Shown here: positions 53,353-64,000 of the stretch, piece by piece
Numbering within the stretch: the stretch's first letter is position 1
Layout of the letters: the number at the start of each line of letters is the position of its first letter
Assembly: GCF_000210295.1 (NCBI RefSeq)
Contig: NC_026734.1
Span: 310,001 to 374,000, forward strand
Length of the DNA stretch: 64,000 nt
DNA from: Trypanosoma brucei gambiense DAL972
Taxonomy: Eukaryota > Euglenozoa > Kinetoplastea > Trypanosomatida > Trypanosomatidae
Reading direction: 5' to 3'
The notes under the pieces: model-generated
What the model saw: only the letters and a program-made list of their open reading frames with translations
Database searches by the model: none
Told to the model about the DNA's origin: nothing
Made by a program: the position numbers and the translations under genes

Positions 53353-54270
53353 GAAGGTACAGAAATGCGTAATTGAGTGAGTGAGTATGAATATGAGTAG
53401 GTGTGTGTGTATGTATGTATGTATGCGTGAGGGTCAGGGTTGAGACAAATATTCAGATTAGAGAAAGAAAGAAAGAAAGAGAGAGAGCACTGCAAAGCAT
53501 GCATGCATGCATATATATATATATATATGTGTGTATATATATATATGTGTATATATATATATATGTGTGTGTATGTTTATGTGCATGACCTTCTTTCTCT
53601 TTCCCCTTCTCCTCTCTGTTGCTCTTCTCTACGTTCCACTTGCATGCATAACACATACTTCCTTCTTGTAACTGCTCCCTTTCTCTCATTACACTGTGTA
53701 GTCTTTACTTTCTTTCCCCTCTTCCCCTCACTACAAAGACAATGTGTGTCCGACCCTCCTAACTTGCTCCTACTCACAGCGGTTTCCAGTCGCATTAGCC
53801 ATCGTCACACGGTACCACACAATGATGCCTTGTGATTTGTTTTGCCTTTTGCTACTATTCATCGGAGGCCGTGCGTGGCGTGCGCGGATTGTTGTGCAGG
53901 TGTACCTGCCGGCGTGTCCCCGCTGCGCGGTTGGGGAAGAGACAAGTTTAGGGGGCTGTTGTGACACAGTTAGATTTCCCACGTCACCTCCAGCGGTGCG
54001 GATGCCTCCACTTCAGGTGTGGTTCCCCATTCCCCCGTATATCTTTCTTTCTTTCTTTTCGTCTGCTCATTCCACTCTGGGTGCAATATCCGGGAGTGTG
54101 GAATAAGAGTTGAGATTGGGGTTAAGATGAGGGTAAAGGGGAGTGGAGGGGCGACGTGGGAGAGACGGATGGCCAGATGGAAAGGGAAAGAAAGGTGTGA
54201 AAGTGTGGAGGTAACGAGATATTGGGTGAGGGTGACTGATAGAGGACAGCATCTGTGAATGTGTGGTTAC
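53353..54270. other. H3 spacer (representative): microsatellite and unique core
   Basis: After the stop: a (TATG)n patch, a GAAA/GAGA patch, GCATGCATGC, the TA/GT microsatellite (53507-53575), then about 700 bp of non-repetitive sequence that is nearly identical in all units. It contains a 95-codon ATG frame (53821-54106) with no recognisable family, present in each unit only because the unit is homogenised. No promoter or RNA gene is recognised. Confidence 0.7.
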
Positions 54271-54546
54271 TCTTCTCCCCTTTACCCCTAGCCTCTTCCA
54301 CTTTCCAACTTCCCTCCTCTGCCTCCTCTCACCCTTTTGTTTTTGTATTTCCCTTTTATTTTACATTTTCACCCCACCATCAGCATCCTTTCACTGGCTT
54401 TGCACAACCGCATGCACACATACATCCCTTTGAATGTCATACCTCCCTCCTCTCTCTTTCTCTTTTTTTTTTCTGTTACATCTCATATTAGAAAGCTAAA
54501 AAGCTACTTTACCACAACTCTCAAACCAAGCAACAAACTAAAAGAC

Positions 54547-54948
54547 ATGTCGAGGACCAAGGAAACCGCCAGGACGAAGAAGACCATCACCTCCAAGAAG
54601 AGCAAGAAGGCCTCAAAGGGTTCTGATGCCGCATCTGGCGTAAAGACCGCCCAACGCCGCTGGAGGCCCGGCACCGTGGCACTCCGTGAAATCCGCCAGT
54701 TCCAACGCTCCACCGACCTGCTGCTACAAAAGGCACCATTTCAACGCCTGGTCCGTGAGGTGTCTGGTGCCCAAAAGGAGGGTCTGCGCTTCCAGAGTAG
54801 CGCTATTCTCGCCGCACAGGAAGCGACTGAGTCGTACATTGTGTCGCTGCTTGCCGATACCAACCGCGCATGCATTCACAGTGGGCGTGTGACAATCCAA
54901 CCAAAGGACATTCACCTTGCCCTCTGCCTACGCGGTGAACGTGCATAA
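54547..54948 (+). CDS. H3: Histone H3, copy 2
   Basis: Same 133-residue protein as copy 1. Two TA blocks follow (about 55106-55141). The spacer reads GACAATGTG before the 95-codon frame. Together with copy 3 it has the shorter microsatellite class. Confidence 0.97.
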   Translation: MSRTKETARTKKTITSKKSKKASKGSDAASGVKTAQRRWRPGTVALREIRQFQRSTDLLLQKAPFQRLVREVSGAQKEGLRFQSSAILAAQEATESYIVSLLADTNRACIHSGRVTIQPKDIHLALCLRGERA

Positions 54949-56124
54949 GAAGGTACAGAAATGCGTAATTGAGTGAGTGAGTATGAATATGAGTAGGTGT
55001 GTGTGTGTATGTATGTATGTATGCGTGAGGGTCAGGGTTGAGACAAATATTCAGATTAGAGAAAGAAAGAAAGAGAGAGAGAGCACTGCAAAGCATGCAT
55101 GCATGCATATATATATATATATATGTGTGTATATATATATATGTGTGTGTATGTTTATGTGCATGACCTTCTTTCTCTTTCCCCTTCTCCTCTCTGTTGC
55201 TCTTCTCTACGTTCCACTTGCATGCATAACACATACTTCCTTCTTGTAACTGCTCCCTTTCTCTCATTACACTGTGTAGCCTTTACTTTCTTTCCCCTCT
55301 TCCCCTCACTACAAAGACAATGTGTGTCCGACCCTCCTAACTTGCTCCTACTCACAGCGGTTTCCAGTCGCATTAGCCATCGTCACACGGTACCACACAA
55401 TGATGCCTTGTGATTTGTTTTGCCTTTTGCTACTATTCATCGGAGGCCGTGCGTGGCGTGCGCGGATTGTTGTGCAGGTGTACCTGCCGGCGTGTCCCCG
55501 CTGCGCGGTTGGGGAAGAGACAAGTTTAGGGGGCTGTTGTGACACAGTTAGATTTCCCACGTCACCTCCAGCGGTGCGGATGCCTCCACTTCAGGTGTGG
55601 TTCCCCATTCCCCCGTATATCTTTCTTTCTTTCTTTTCGTCTGCTCATTCCACTCTGGGTGCAATATCCGGGAGTGTGGAATAAGAGTTGAGATTGGGGT
55701 TAAGATGAGGGTAAAGGGGAGTGGAGGGGCGACGTGGGAGAGACGGATGGCCAGATGGAAAGGGAAAGAAAGGTGTGAAAGTGTGGAGGTAACGAGATAT
55801 TGGGTGAGGGTGACTGATAGAGGACAGCATCTGTGAATGTGTGGTTACTCTTCTCCCCTTTACCCCTAGCCTCTTCCACTTTCCAACTTCCCTCCTCTGC
55901 CTCCTCTCACCCTTTTGTTTTTGTATTTCCCTTTTATTTTACATTTTCACCCCACCATCAGCATCCTTTCACTGGCTTTGCACAACCGCATGCACACATA
56001 CATCCCTTTGAATGTCATACCTCCCTCCTCTCTCTTTCTCTTTTTTTTTTCTGTTACATCTCATATTAGAAAGCTAAAAAGCTACTTTACCACAACTCTC
56101 AAACCAAGCAACAAACTAAAAGAC

Positions 56125-56526
56125 ATGTCGAGGACCAAGGAAACCGCCAGGACGAAGAAGACCATCACCTCCAAGAAGAGCAAGAAGGCCTCAAAGGGTT
56201 CTGATGCCGCATCTGGCGTAAAGACCGCCCAACGCCGCTGGAGGCCCGGCACCGTGGCACTCCGTGAAATCCGCCAGTTCCAACGCTCCACCGACCTGCT
56301 GCTACAAAAGGCACCATTTCAACGCCTGGTCCGTGAGGTGTCTGGTGCCCAAAAGGAGGGTCTGCGCTTCCAGAGTAGCGCTATTCTCGCCGCACAGGAA
56401 GCGACTGAGTCGTACATTGTGTCGCTGCTTGCCGATACCAACCGCGCATGCATTCACAGTGGGCGTGTGACAATCCAACCAAAGGACATTCACCTTGCCC
56501 TCTGCCTACGCGGTGAACGTGCATAA
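56125..56526 (+). CDS. H3: Histone H3, copy 3
   Basis: Same protein. The 3' spacer has a longer GAAA run and two TA blocks, and private or shared single-base changes: GACACTGTG (as copies 5 and 6) and CTCTCCTCT for CTCTTCTCT. The unit ends at the assembly gap, exactly where a new unit would begin. Confidence 0.97.
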   Translation: MSRTKETARTKKTITSKKSKKASKGSDAASGVKTAQRRWRPGTVALREIRQFQRSTDLLLQKAPFQRLVREVSGAQKEGLRFQSSAILAAQEATESYIVSLLADTNRACIHSGRVTIQPKDIHLALCLRGERA

Positions 56527-56637
56527 GAAGGTACAGAAATGCGTAATTGAGTGAGTGAGTATGAATATGAGTAGGTGTGTGTGTGTATGTATGTATGTAT
56601 GCGTGAGGGTCAGGGTTGAGACAAATATTCAGATTAG

Positions 56638-56675
<38 letters not shown>

Positions 56676-57445
56676 CACTGCAAAGCATGCATGCATGCAT
56701 ATATATATATATATATGTGTGTGTATGTGTATATATATATGTGTGTATATGTTTATGTGCATGACCTTCTTTCTCTTTCCCCTTCTCCTCTCTGTTGCTC
56801 TCCTCTACGTTCCACTTGCATGCATAACACATACTTCCTTCTTGTAACTGCTCCCTTTCTCTCATTACACTGTGTAGCCTTTACTTTCTTTCCCCTCTTC
56901 CCCTCACTACAAAGACACTGTGTGTCCGACCCTCCTAACTTGCTCCTACTCACAGCGGTTTCCAGTCGCATTAGCCATCGTCACACGGTACCACACAATG
57001 ATGCCTTGTGATTTGTTTTGCCTTTTGCTACTATTCATCGGAGGCCGTGCGTGGCGTGCGCGGATTGTTGTGCAGGTGTACCTGCCGGCGTGTCCCCGCT
57101 GCGCGGTTGGGGAAGAGACAAGTTTAGGGGGCTGTTGTGACACAGTTAGATTTCCCACGTCACCTCCAGCGGTGCGGATGCCTCCACTTCAGGTGTGGTT
57201 CCCCATTCCCCCGTATATCTTTCTTTCTTTCTTTTCGTCTGCTCATTCCACTCTGGGTGCAATATCCGGGAGTGTGGAATAAGAGTTGAGATTGGGGTTA
57301 AGATGAGGGTAAAGGGGAGTGGAGGGGCGACGTGGGAGAGACGGATGGCCAGATGGAAAGGGAAAGAAAGGTGTGAAAGTGTGGAGGTAACGAGATATTG
57401 GGTGAGGGTGACTGATAGAGGACAGCATCTGTGAATGTGTGGTTA

Positions 57446-57545
57446 NNNNNNNNNNNNNNNNNNNNNNNNNNNNNNNNNNNNNNNNNNNNNNNNNNNNNNN
57501 NNNNNNNNNNNNNNNNNNNNNNNNNNNNNNNNNNNNNNNNNNNNN
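57446..57545. other. Assembly gap inside the H3 array
   Basis: 100 N. The left contig ends in GGTTA, the last bases of a repeat unit; the right contig begins with DNA found in no other unit. Confidence 0.97.
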
Positions 57546-57797
57546 TCTATATTGGTATGACAAGCTCCCTTTATCTTCTGGGTCTTCTCTGCCCTTGTGC
57601 TGTTGGTTCCTGCCTCCTACTGCGGGAATCTGGAATGTGGAGTCGGATGACCTCCACTCTTTTTATTTTTTTTAGTTTTCTTTTCATTTATTTATTTTTG
57701 GATCTTTATTTGCTACGCTGACGCTCTGCACGTGTACACGCACACACACACTCACTCTCGCTCATATATATATATATATATCTATATATGTGTGTAT
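57546..57797. other. Unique sequence inside the H3 array
   Basis: 252 bp unlike any other spacer, with T-rich and (CA)n/(TA)n parts (57738-57795). Array sequence resumes at ACTCTTCTCCCC (57798). No gene is recognised. It looks like an alternative left flank of the array. Confidence 0.85.
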
Positions 57798-58075
57798 ACT
57801 CTTCTCCCCTTTACCCCTAGCCTCTTCCACTTTCCAACTTCCCTCCTCTGCCTCCTCTCACCCTTTTGTTTTTGTATTTCCCTTTTATTTTACATTTTCA
57901 CCCCACCATCAGCATCCTTTCGCTGGCTTTGCACAACCGCATGCACACATACATCCCTTTGAATGTCATACCTCCCTCCTCTCTCTTTCTCTTTTTTTTT
58001 TCTGTTACATCTCATATTAGAAAGCTAAAAAGCTACTTTACCACAACTCTCACACCAAGCAACAAACTAAGAGAC

Positions 58076-58477
58076 ATGTCGAGGACCAAGGAAACCGCCA
58101 GGACGAAGAAGACCATCACCTCCAAGAAGAGCAAGAAGGCCTCAAAGGGTTCTGATGCCGCATCTGGCGTAAAGACCGCCCAACGCCGCTGGAGGCCCGG
58201 CACCGTGGCACTCCGTGAAATCCGCCAGTTCCAACGCTCCACCGACCTGCTGCTACAAAAGGCACCATTTCAACGCCTGGTCCGTGAGGTGTCTGGTGCC
58301 CAAAAGGAGGGTCTGCGCTTCCAGAGTAGCGCTATTCTCGCCGCACAGGAAGCGACTGAGTCGTACATTGTGTCGCTGCTTGCCGATACCAACCGCGCAT
58401 GCATTCACAGTGGGCGTGTGACAATCCAACCAAAGGACATTCACCTTGCCCTCTGCCTACGCGGTGAACGTGCATAA
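58076..58477 (+). CDS. H3: Histone H3, copy 4, next to the unique flank
   Basis: Same protein. Its 5' UTR and leader carry private changes: CTCACACC for CTCAAACC, ACTAAGAGAC for ACTAAAAGAC, and TTTCGCTGGC for TTTCACTGGC. Three TA blocks follow. These private bases fit a copy at an array edge that is homogenised less often. Confidence 0.97.
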   Translation: MSRTKETARTKKTITSKKSKKASKGSDAASGVKTAQRRWRPGTVALREIRQFQRSTDLLLQKAPFQRLVREVSGAQKEGLRFQSSAILAAQEATESYIVSLLADTNRACIHSGRVTIQPKDIHLALCLRGERA

Positions 58478-59667
58478 GAAGGTACAGAAATGCGTAATTG
58501 AGTGAGTGAGTATGAATATGAGTAGGTGTGTGTGTATGTATGTATGTATGCGTGAGGGTCAGGGTTGAGACAAATATTCAGATTAGAGAAAGAAAGAAAG
58601 AGAGAGAGCACTGCAAAGCATGCATGCATGCATATATATATATATATATATGTGTATATATATATATGTGTGTATATATATATATGTGTGTGTATGTTTA
58701 TGTGCATGACCTTCTTTCTCTTTCCCCTTCTCCTCTCTGTTGCTCTTCTCTACGTTCCACTTGCATGCATAACACATACTTCCTTCTTGTAACTGCTCCC
58801 TTTCTCTCATTACACTGTGTAGCCTTTACTTTCTTTCCCCTCTTCCCCTCACTACAAAGACAATGTGTGTCCGACCCTCCTAACTTGCTCCTACTCACAG
58901 CGGTTTCCAGTCGCATTAGCCATCGTCACACGGTACCACACAATGATGCCTTGTGATTTGTTTTGCCTTTTGCTACTATTCATCGGAGGCCGTGCGTGGC
59001 GTGCGCGGATTGTTGTGCAGGTGTACCTGCCGGCGTGTCCCCGCTGCGCGGTTGGGGAAGAGACAAGTTTAGGGGGCTGTTGTGACACAGTTAGATTTCC
59101 CACGTCACCTCCAGCGGTGCGGATGCCTCCACTTCAGGTGTGGTTCCCCATTCCCCCGTATATCTTTCTTTCTTTCTTTTCGTCTGCTCATTCCACTCTG
59201 GGTGCAATATCCGGGAGTGTGGAATAAGAGTTGAGATTGGGGTTAAGATGAGGGTAAAGGGGAGTGGAGGGGCGACGTGGGAGAGACGGATGGCCAGATG
59301 GAAAGGGAAAGAAAGGTGTGAAAGTGTGGAGGTAACGAGATATTGGGTGAGGGTGACTGATAGAGGACAGCATCTGTGAATGTGTGGTTACTCTTCTCCC
59401 CTTTACCCCTAGCCTCTTCCACTTTCCAACTTCCCTCCTCTGCCTCCTCTCACCCTTTTGTTTTTGTATTTCCCTTTTATTTTACATTTTCACCCCACCA
59501 TCAGCATCCTTTCACTGGCTTTGCACAACCGCATGCACACATACATCCCTTTGAATGTCATACCTCCCTCCTCTCTCTTTCTCTTTTTTTTTTCTGTTAC
59601 ATCTCATATTAGAAAGCTAAAAAGCTACTTTACCACAACTCTCAAACCAAGCAACAAACTAAAAGAC

Positions 59668-60069
59668 ATGTCGAGGACCAAGGAAACCGCCAGGACGAAG
59701 AAGACCATCACCTCCAAGAAGAGCAAGAAGGCCTCAAAGGGTTCTGATGCCGCATCTGGCGTAAAGACCGCCCAACGCCGCTGGAGGCCCGGCACCGTGG
59801 CACTCCGTGAAATCCGCCAGTTCCAACGCTCCACCGACCTGCTGCTACAAAAGGCACCATTTCAACGCCTGGTCCGTGAGGTGTCTGGTGCCCAAAAGGA
59901 GGGTCTGCGCTTCCAGAGTAGCGCTATTCTCGCCGCACAGGAAGCGACTGAGTCGTACATTGTGTCGCTGCTTGCCGATACCAACCGCGCATGCATTCAC
60001 AGTGGGCGTGTGACAATCCAACCAAAGGACATTCACCTTGCCCTCTGCCTACGCGGTGAACGTGCATAA
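59668..60069 (+). CDS. H3: Histone H3, copy 5
   Basis: Same protein and standard 5' flank. It has the longest 3' microsatellite in the window: eight TA blocks split by GTGTGT (about 60228-60373), which makes this the longest normal unit (1688 bp). GACACTGTG variant in the spacer. Confidence 0.97.
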   Translation: MSRTKETARTKKTITSKKSKKASKGSDAASGVKTAQRRWRPGTVALREIRQFQRSTDLLLQKAPFQRLVREVSGAQKEGLRFQSSAILAAQEATESYIVSLLADTNRACIHSGRVTIQPKDIHLALCLRGERA

Positions 60070-61355
60070 GAAGGTACAGAAATGCGTAATTGAGTGAGTG
60101 AGTATGAATATGAGTAGGTGTGTGTGTATGTATGTATGTATGCGTGAGGGTCAGGGTTGAGACAAATATTCAGATTAGAGAAAGAAAGAAAGAAAGAGAG
60201 AGAGCACTGCAAAGCATGCATGCATGCATATATATATATATGTGTGTGTATATATATATATGTGTGTATATATATATATGTGTGTATATATATATATATG
60301 TGTGTATATATATATATATGTGTGTATATATATATATGTGTGTATATATATATATGTGTGTATATATATATATGTGTGTGTATGTTTATGTGCATGACCT
60401 TCTTTCTCTTTCCCCTTCTCCTCTCTGTTGCTCTTCTCTACGTTCCACTTGCATGCATAACACATACTTCCTTCTTGTAACTGCTCCCTTTCTCTCATTA
60501 CACTGTGTAGCCTTTACTTTCTTTCCCCTCTTCCCCTCACTACAAAGACACTGTGTGTCCGACCCTCCTAACTTGCTCCTACTCACAGCGGTTTCCAGTC
60601 GCATTAGCCATCGTCACACGGTACCACACAATGATGCCTTGTGATTTGTTTTGCCTTTTGCTACTATTCATCGGAGGCCGTGCGTGGCGTGCGCGGATTG
60701 TTGTGCAGGTGTACCTGCCGGCGTGTCCCCGCTGCGCGGTTGGGGAAGAGACAAGTTTAGGGGGCTGTTGTGACACAGTTAGATTTCCCACGTCACCTCC
60801 AGCGGTGCGGATGCCTCCACTTCAGGTGTGGTTCCCCATTCCCCCGTATATCTTTCTTTCTTTCTTTTCGTCTGCTCATTCCACTCTGGGTGCAATATCC
60901 GGGAGTGTGGAATAAGAGTTGAGATTGGGGTTAAGATGAGGGTAAAGGGGAGTGGAGGGGCGACGTGGGAGAGACGGATGGCCAGATGGAAAGGGAAAGA
61001 AAGGTGTGAAAGTGTGGAGGTAACGAGATATTGGGTGAGGGTGACTGATAGAGGACAGCATCTGTGAATGTGTGGTTACTCTTCTCCCCTTTACCCCTAG
61101 CCTCTTCCACTTTCCAACTTCCCTCCTCTGCCTCCTCTCACCCTTTTGTTTTTGTATTTCCCTTTTATTTTACATTTTCACCCCACCATCAGCATCCTTT
61201 CACTGGCTTTGCACAACCGCATGCACACATACATCCCTTTGAATGTCATACCTCCCTCCTCTCTCTTTCTCTTTTTTTTTTCTGTTACATCTCATATTAG
61301 AAAGCTAAAAAGCTACTTTACCACAACTCTCAAACCAAGCAACAAACTAAAAGAC

Positions 61356-61757
61356 ATGTCGAGGACCAAGGAAACCGCCAGGACGAAGAAGACCATCACC
61401 TCCAAGAAGAGCAAGAAGGCCTCAAAGGGTTCTGATGCCGCATCTGGCGTAAAGACCGCCCAACGCCGCTGGAGGCCCGGCACCGTGGCACTCCGTGAAA
61501 TCCGCCAGTTCCAACGCTCCACCGACCTGCTGCTACAAAAGGCACCATTTCAACGCCTGGTCCGTGAGGTGTCTGGTGCCCAAAAGGAGGGTCTGCGCTT
61601 CCAGAGTAGCGCTATTCTCGCCGCACAGGAAGCGACTGAGTCGTACATTGTGTCGCTGCTTGCCGATACCAACCGCGCATGCATTCACAGTGGGCGTGTG
61701 ACAATCCAACCAAAGGACATTCACCTTGCCCTCTGCCTACGCGGTGAACGTGCATAA
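61356..61757 (+). CDS. H3: Histone H3, copy 6
   Basis: Same protein. It has the shortest 3' microsatellite, a single TA block (about 61916-61933), giving the 1560-bp unit. GACACTGTG variant. Confidence 0.97.
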   Translation: MSRTKETARTKKTITSKKSKKASKGSDAASGVKTAQRRWRPGTVALREIRQFQRSTDLLLQKAPFQRLVREVSGAQKEGLRFQSSAILAAQEATESYIVSLLADTNRACIHSGRVTIQPKDIHLALCLRGERA

Positions 61758-62915
61758 GAAGGTACAGAAATGCGTAATTGAGTGAGTGAGTATGAATATG
61801 AGTAGGTGTGTGTGTATGTATGTATGTATGCGTGAGGGTCAGGGTTGAGACAAATATTCAGATTAGAGAAAGAAAGAAAGAAAGAGAGAGAGCACTGCAA
61901 AGCATGCATGCATGCATATATATATATATATATGTGTGTGTATGTTTATGTGCATGACCTTCTTTCTCTTTCCCCTTCTCCTCTCTGTTGCTCTTCTCTA
62001 CGTTCCACTTGCATGCATAACACATACTTCCTTCTTGTAACTGCTCCCTTTCTCTCATTACACTGTGTAGCCTTTACTTTCTTTCCCCTCTTCCCCTCAC
62101 TACAAAGACACTGTGTGTCCGACCCTCCTAACTTGCTCCTACTCACAGCGGTTTCCAGTCGCATTAGCCATCGTCACACGGTACCACACAATGATGCCTT
62201 GTGATTTGTTTTGCCTTTTGCTACTATTCATCGGAGGCCGTGCGTGGCGTGCGCGGATTGTTGTGCAGGTGTACCTGCCGGCGTGTCCCCGCTGCGCGGT
62301 TGGGGAAGAGACAAGTTTAGGGGGCTGTTGTGACACAGTTAGATTTCCCACGTCACCTCCAGCGGTGCGGATGCCTCCACTTCAGGTGTGGTTCCCCATT
62401 CCCCCGTATATCTTTCTTTCTTTCTTTTCGTCTGCTCATTCCACTCTGGGTGCAATATCCGGGAGTGTGGAATAAGAGTTGAGATTGGGGTTAAGATGAG
62501 GGTAAAGGGGAGTGGAGGGGCGACGTGGGAGAGACGGATGGCCAGATGGAAAGGGAAAGAAAGGTGTGAAAGTGTGGAGGTAACGAGATATTGGGTGAGG
62601 GTGACTGATAGAGGACAGCATCTGTGAATGTGTGGTTACTCTTCTCCCCTTTACCCCTAGCCTCTTCCACTTTCCAACTTCCCTCCTCTGCCTCCTCTCA
62701 CCCTTTTGTTTTTGTATTTCCCTTTTATTTTACATTTTCACCCCACCATCAGCATCCTTTCACTGGCTTTGCACAACCGCATGCACACATACATCCCTTT
62801 GAATGTCATACCTCCCTCCTCTCTCTTTCTCTTTTTTTTTTCTGTTACATCTCATATTAGAAAGCTAAAAAGCTACTTTACCACAACTCTCAAACCAAGC
62901 AACAAACTAAAAGAC

Positions 62916-63317
62916 ATGTCGAGGACCAAGGAAACCGCCAGGACGAAGAAGACCATCACCTCCAAGAAGAGCAAGAAGGCCTCAAAGGGTTCTGATGCCG
63001 CATCTGGCGTAAAGACCGCCCAACGCCGCTGGAGGCCCGGCACCGTGGCACTCCGTGAAATCCGCCAGTTCCAACGCTCCACCGACCTGCTGCTACAAAA
63101 GGCACCATTTCAACGCCTGGTCCGTGAGGTGTCTGGTGCCCAAAAGGAGGGTCTGCGCTTCCAGAGTAGCGCTATTCTCGCCGCACAGGAAGCGACTGAG
63201 TCGTACATTGTGTCGCTGCTTGCCGATACCAACCGCGCATGCATTCACAGTGGGCGTGTGACAATCCAACCAAAGGACATTCACCTTGCCCTCTGCCTAC
63301 GCGGTGAACGTGCATAA
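62916..63317 (+). CDS. H3: Histone H3, copy 7
   Basis: Same protein. Four TA blocks (63476-63547) and the GACAATGTG variant. Its spacer runs off the right edge of the window at 64000, so the array extends further. Confidence 0.97.
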   Translation: MSRTKETARTKKTITSKKSKKASKGSDAASGVKTAQRRWRPGTVALREIRQFQRSTDLLLQKAPFQRLVREVSGAQKEGLRFQSSAILAAQEATESYIVSLLADTNRACIHSGRVTIQPKDIHLALCLRGERA

Positions 63318-64000
63318 GAAGGTACAGAAATGCGTAATTGAGTGAGTGAGTATGAATATGAGTAGGTGTGTGTGTATGTATGTATGTATGCGTGAGGGTC
63401 AGGGTTGAGACAAATATTCAGATTAGAGAAAGAAAGAAAGAAAGAGAGAGAGCACTGCAAAGCATGCATGCATGCATATATATATATATATATGTGTGTA
63501 TATATATATATGTGTGTATATATATATATGTGTGTATATATATATATGTGTGTGTATGTTTATGTGCATGACCTTCTTTCTCTTTCCCCTTCTCCTCTCT
63601 GTTGCTCTTCTCTACGTTCCACTTGCATGCATAACACATACTTCCTTCTTGTAACTGCTCCCTTTCTCTCATTACACTGTGTAGCCTTTACTTTCTTTCC
63701 CCTCTTCCCCTCACTACAAAGACAATGTGTGTCCGACCCTCCTAACTTGCTCCTACTCACAGCGGTTTCCAGTCGCATTAGCCATCGTCACACGGTACCA
63801 CACAATGATGCCTTGTGATTTGTTTTGCCTTTTGCTACTATTCATCGGAGGCCGTGCGTGGCGTGCGCGGATTGTTGTGCAGGTGTACCTGCCGGCGTGT
63901 CCCCGCTGCGCGGTTGGGGAAGAGACAAGTTTAGGGGGCTGTTGTGACACAGTTAGATTTCCCACGTCACCTCCAGCGGTGCGGATGCCTCCACTTCAGG

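Larger units (their letters stand above)
52671..64000 (+). repeat. Histone H3 tandem array, seven copies, unit about 1.56-1.69 kb
   Basis: H3 starts at 52951, 54547, 56125, 58076, 59668, 61356 and 62916. Spacings are 1596, 1578, 1951 (contains a gap and unique DNA), 1592, 1688 and 1560 bp. Most length differences come from a (TA)n/(GT)n block after the gene. The array continues past the right edge. No other histone gene is present in the units. Confidence 0.96.

Noticed and set aside
53744..54106. Frame of 95-120 codons present in every H3 spacer
   Set aside because: The longer form starts with GTG. Conservation among units reflects array homogenisation, not selection on a protein. No splice signal is placed for it.

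Overview
The window looks like an internal part of a trypanosome chromosome, most likely chromosome 1 of Trypanosoma brucei or a very close relative. The evidence is the protein content: alternating alpha/beta tubulin genes, a kinetoplastid-type histone H3 in tandem, calpain-like proteins with the kinetoplastid-only N-terminal domain, and an ingi-type retroelement. Every supported gene is on the + strand, none shows an intron, and most start after a pyrimidine tract and an AG. This fits one polycistronic unit processed by spliced-leader trans-splicing. Five runs of about 100 N are assembly gaps, and several lie in repeats where they distort gene counts. The species call rests on recognition, not on a database search.

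Layout. 1-10952: three consecutive calpain-like genes, all lacking the catalytic cysteine; the first is cut by the window edge and starts with an acidic 34-residue repeat. 10953-20057: AT-rich, low-complexity DNA with two small genes for stand-alone calpain N-terminal domains, one of them partly in a gap. 20197-25440: a Raptor homologue (TORC1 subunit). 27123-28073: a NAP/SET-family histone chaperone. 29197-32073: two near-duplicate small acylated proteins. 35308-36165: a thioredoxin-fold protein without the CXXC motif. 36835-46448: tubulin array with a 3.65-kb period. 46449-52670: a degenerate full-length ingi-type element inserted in the last beta-tubulin gene, a short inverted copy of its 5' signature, and a 5' fragment of a second element. 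52671-64000: histone H3 array, seven copies with a period of about 1.6 kb.

How the genes work together. The calpain-like and small acylated proteins form one dispersed family, probably structural or scaffolding proteins of the membrane-associated cytoskeleton and flagellum, whose microtubules are built from the neighbouring tubulins. Raptor links to nutrient-dependent growth control, and the NAP protein is a likely histone chaperone. Co-transcription in trypanosomes does not imply shared function, so these links are only suggestive.

I did not find a convincing unknown biological system. The most useful observations are the retroelement region welded between two tandem arrays, the scaffold structure of those arrays (an 81-bp overlap across one gap, an alternative left end inside the H3 array), the loss of catalytic residues in the calpains, Raptor and the thioredoxin-like protein, and a possible trans-splicing switch at the start of the last.
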